From NCBI GenBank assembly GCA_020725675.1, contig DYEP01000043.1:1-33577 (forward strand): DNA of 33,577 nucleotides, given 5' to 3'. The stretch comes from Symbiobacterium sp. (GTDB taxonomy: Bacteria > Bacillota > Sulfobacillia > DUSP01 > DYEP01). The notes below the pieces were generated by a model, which saw nothing but the letters and a program-made list of their open reading frames with translations, did not search any database and was not told where the DNA came from. Positions 32,131-33,577 of the stretch are shown one piece after another. How positions within the stretch are numbered: the stretch's first letter is position 1; each line of letters starts with the position of its first letter. The position numbers were made by a program, and so were the translations under genes.

Positions 32131-32320
32131 TAAAGGCTGGTGGCAAGTGCCAAGGCGACCCGTAAGAGAGTGCCAGGTTTATTGTTCTGAATACTGAGTC
32201 TCGGTACTTCCTGTGGACCTTCGTTAGGGTCGGTAGCTCTCAAGACTTATACTGAAGGATTGCTCTCAGGAAAAGCTGATATGAATAGTGTACCTGCTGA
32301 AAGGTTTATCCAGCGGGTCG
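32131..32320 (+). ncRNA. Candidate untranslated RNA between DUF5317-like gene and secA
   Basis: No gene-sized open frame is seen on the + strand. The stretch follows a near-consensus promoter and contains local pairings: GGC AAGT GCC near 32143-32152, CTGG with CCAG around 32139-32176, and GACC/GGTC near 32217-32232. I do not recognise a known riboswitch, T-box, 6S or tmRNA. There is no terminator before the secA promoter, so it could instead be a long secA leader. Its 3' limit is arbitrary. Confidence 0.35.
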
Positions 32321-32321
32321 T

Positions 32322-32350
32322 TTGCCGCCTTGCACAAAAGGTGGTACAAT
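32322..32350 (+). promoter_or_regulatory. Probable sigma-A promoter of secA
   Basis: TTGCCG (32322-32327), 17 bases, TACAAT (32345-32350). A hairpin follows at 32353-32383 (CATAGA with TCTATG, and GGAACC with GGTTCC, loop TGAC); it would form fully only in transcripts from a promoter further upstream. Confidence 0.6.
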
Positions 32351-32406
32351 AACATAGAGGGAACCTGACGGTTCCTTTCTATGTGTTTGTACGGGGAGGA
32401 GTCGGC

Positions 32407-33577
32407 GTGGTACTTCGGTTGTTTCAGGGCGCGATCACCAGGAGACTTCATGACCGCGAGATACGCAGACTCAGCGGCATCGTACAGCAGGTTAACGCGC
32501 TTGAAGACCAGTACAGGAACATGTCGGACGAAGAACTGTCGAACGTAACGCGGGTTTTTCGTGAACGGCTGCACAGAGGGGCTCGTCTTGACGACCTGCT
32601 TGTCGATGCGTTTGCAGCTGTGCGCGAGGTATCAAGACGCGTTTTGGGTATGAGGCATTTCGATGTCCAGATCATGGGAGGCGTCGTGCTTCACGAAGGG
32701 GACATCGCAGAGATGAAAACCGGTGAAGGTAAGACGCTGGTAGCTACGCTCCCGGTGTACCTGAACGCGCTCACAGGCAGGGGTGTTCACGTAGTCACTG
32801 TCAACGACTACCTGGCCAAGAGAGACAGTGAGTGGATGGGACAAATCTACAGATTCCTCGGACTGTCGGTGGGGCTGATCCTCCATGGCATGGACAAGAA
32901 AGAACGAAAGACCGCCTATGATTCGGACGTCACCTACGGAACCAACAGTGAGTTCGGCTTCGACTATCTCCGCGATAATATGGCTATCTACCGGGAACAG
33001 CTGGTACAGCGCGAGCTGCACTATGCCATCGTTGACGAGGTGGACAGCATCCTCATCGACGAAGCCAGAACGCCGCTGATTATATCAGGCCCAAGCGCAA
33101 AGTCCCCTGATCTGTATTACCGGTTTGCACACGTGGTCCGACAGCTGCGCGAGGGCGAGGACTTTGAGGTAGATGAGAAGGCGAGGGCGGTGACGCCCAC
33201 TGAGAAAGGTATTGCCAAGGTGGAACGGGCGCTGGGCGTATCAAACCTTTATGAAGATGAGAGCACCGATCTCTCCCATTACTTAAACCAGGCGCTTCGG
33301 GCCCGCTGCCTAATGAAGAGGGACCGCGATTACGTGGTGAAAGATGGTCAAGTGATCATCGTTGATGAATTCACGGGCCGGCTCATGTTCGGACGCCGTT
33401 ACTCAGATGGGCTGCATCAAGCTATCGAAGCAAAAGAAGGCGTAAAGATCGAACGGGAGATGCAGACCGTCGCGACTATAACTTACCAGAACTACTTCAG
33501 GATGTATGAAAAGCTCGCAGGGATGACGGGTACCGCGTTGACGGAGGCTGATGAATTCAAGAAGATCTACGGGTTGG
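32407..33577 (+). CDS. secA: Preprotein translocase ATPase SecA (3' end outside window)
   Basis: Motor ATPase that pushes unfolded preproteins through SecYEG. The frame is open from GTG 32407 to the window end, about 390 of an expected 800-900 residues. Visible parts: the N-terminal helix region, Walker [21 protein letters not shown] (Gly106 region), [36 protein letters not shown], Walker [20 protein letters not shown] (Asp210 onward), the start of the preprotein cross-linking domain, then [20 protein letters not shown] and [12 protein letters not shown]. The ribosome site GGGGAGGA (32393-32400) is well spaced. No sign of a SecA2-type deletion is seen in the visible part. Confidence 0.97.
   Translation, partial: MVLRLFQGAITRRLHDREIRRLSGIVQQVNALEDQYRNMSDEELSNVTRVFRERLHRGARLDDLLVDAFAAVREVSRRVLGMRHFDVQIMGGVVLHEGDIAEMKTGEGKTLVATLPVYLNALTGRGVHVVTVNDYLAKRDSEWMGQIYRFLGLSVGLILHGMDKKERKTAYDSDVTYGTNSEFGFDYLRDNMAIYREQLVQRELHYAIVDEVDSILIDEARTPLIISGPSAKSPDLYYRFAHVVRQLREGEDFEVDEKARAVTPTEKGIAKVERALGVSNLYEDESTDLSHYLNQALRARCLMKRDRDYVVKDGQVIIVDEFTGRLMFGRRYSDGLHQAIEAKEGVKIEREMQTVATITYQNYFRMYEKLAGMTGTALTEADEFKKIYGL

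Noticed and set aside
1-33577. CRISPR array, complete insertion sequence or prophage
   Set aside because: No regularly spaced direct repeats, transposase or phage structural genes were seen; the only mobile-element trace is the group IIC relic.

Overview
The window reads as chromosome of a spore-forming, flagellated member of the Bacillota, probably a Clostridia-like lineage. The evidence is spoIID, a spoIIQ-type peptidase gene and spoIIID in a row, a B. subtilis-style flagellar late-gene cluster with fliW-csrA-hag, S-box control of methionine genes, strong Shine-Dalgarno sequences, many TTG and GTG starts, and moderately high GC. A V-type (not F-type) ATP synthase gene sits beside murA. Genus cannot be decided from the sequence alone. 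Nearly all genes are on the + strand.

Layout. 1-5442: end of a V-ATPase operon (atpD), then murA, spoIID, spoIIQ-like, spoIIID and mbl; the sporulation genes carry recognisable sigma-E and sigma-F/G type promoters. 5443-7569: a cyclic-di-GMP-I riboswitch with a terminator, followed by flgF/flhO, flgG/flhP and a FlgJ-like rod protein. 7570-10990: fabZ, a SAM-I riboswitch, a short MetE-like methyltransferase, metK and a small glycosyltransferase-like membrane protein. 11056-23401: a membrane GAF-GGDEF diguanylate cyclase followed by yvyF, flgM, flgN, flgK, flgL, fliW, csrA, hag, a 923-residue double glycosyltransferase, flaG, fliD, fliS and a FliT-like gene. 23521-25111: a cold-shock gene, a decayed group IIC intron carrying a scrap of its reverse transcriptase, and hpf. 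25173-27806: an unknown nucleotidyltransferase-like gene and a dicarboxylate/amino-acid symporter with a very large leader hairpin. 27985-32099: an unknown conserved gene, a 25-residue hydrophobic peptide gene inside inverted repeats, two membrane HD-GYP proteins and a DUF5317-like membrane protein. 32096-33577: a possible small RNA and the first third of secA.

How it works together. Cyclic di-GMP recurs: one synthase with an intact product-inhibition site, two HD-GYP proteins (one intact at the motifs I can read, one altered at two conserved positions), and a riboswitch in front of flagellar rod genes whose geometry suggests that ligand causes termination. The synthase and both HD-GYP proteins appear to share the same kind of N-terminal membrane domain. 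Flagellin output has its own control layer: FlgM (anti-sigma-D), sigma-D promoters, and a FliW-CsrA system acting on a hag leader that shows a GGA-loop hairpin plus a GGA-containing ribosome binding site. The large glycosyltransferase directly after hag probably modifies flagellin. The items least explained by known biology are the peptide gene enclosed by inverted repeats at 28707-28898, the promoter-led untranslated stretch at 32119-32320, the shared membrane module, and the symporter leader hairpin.
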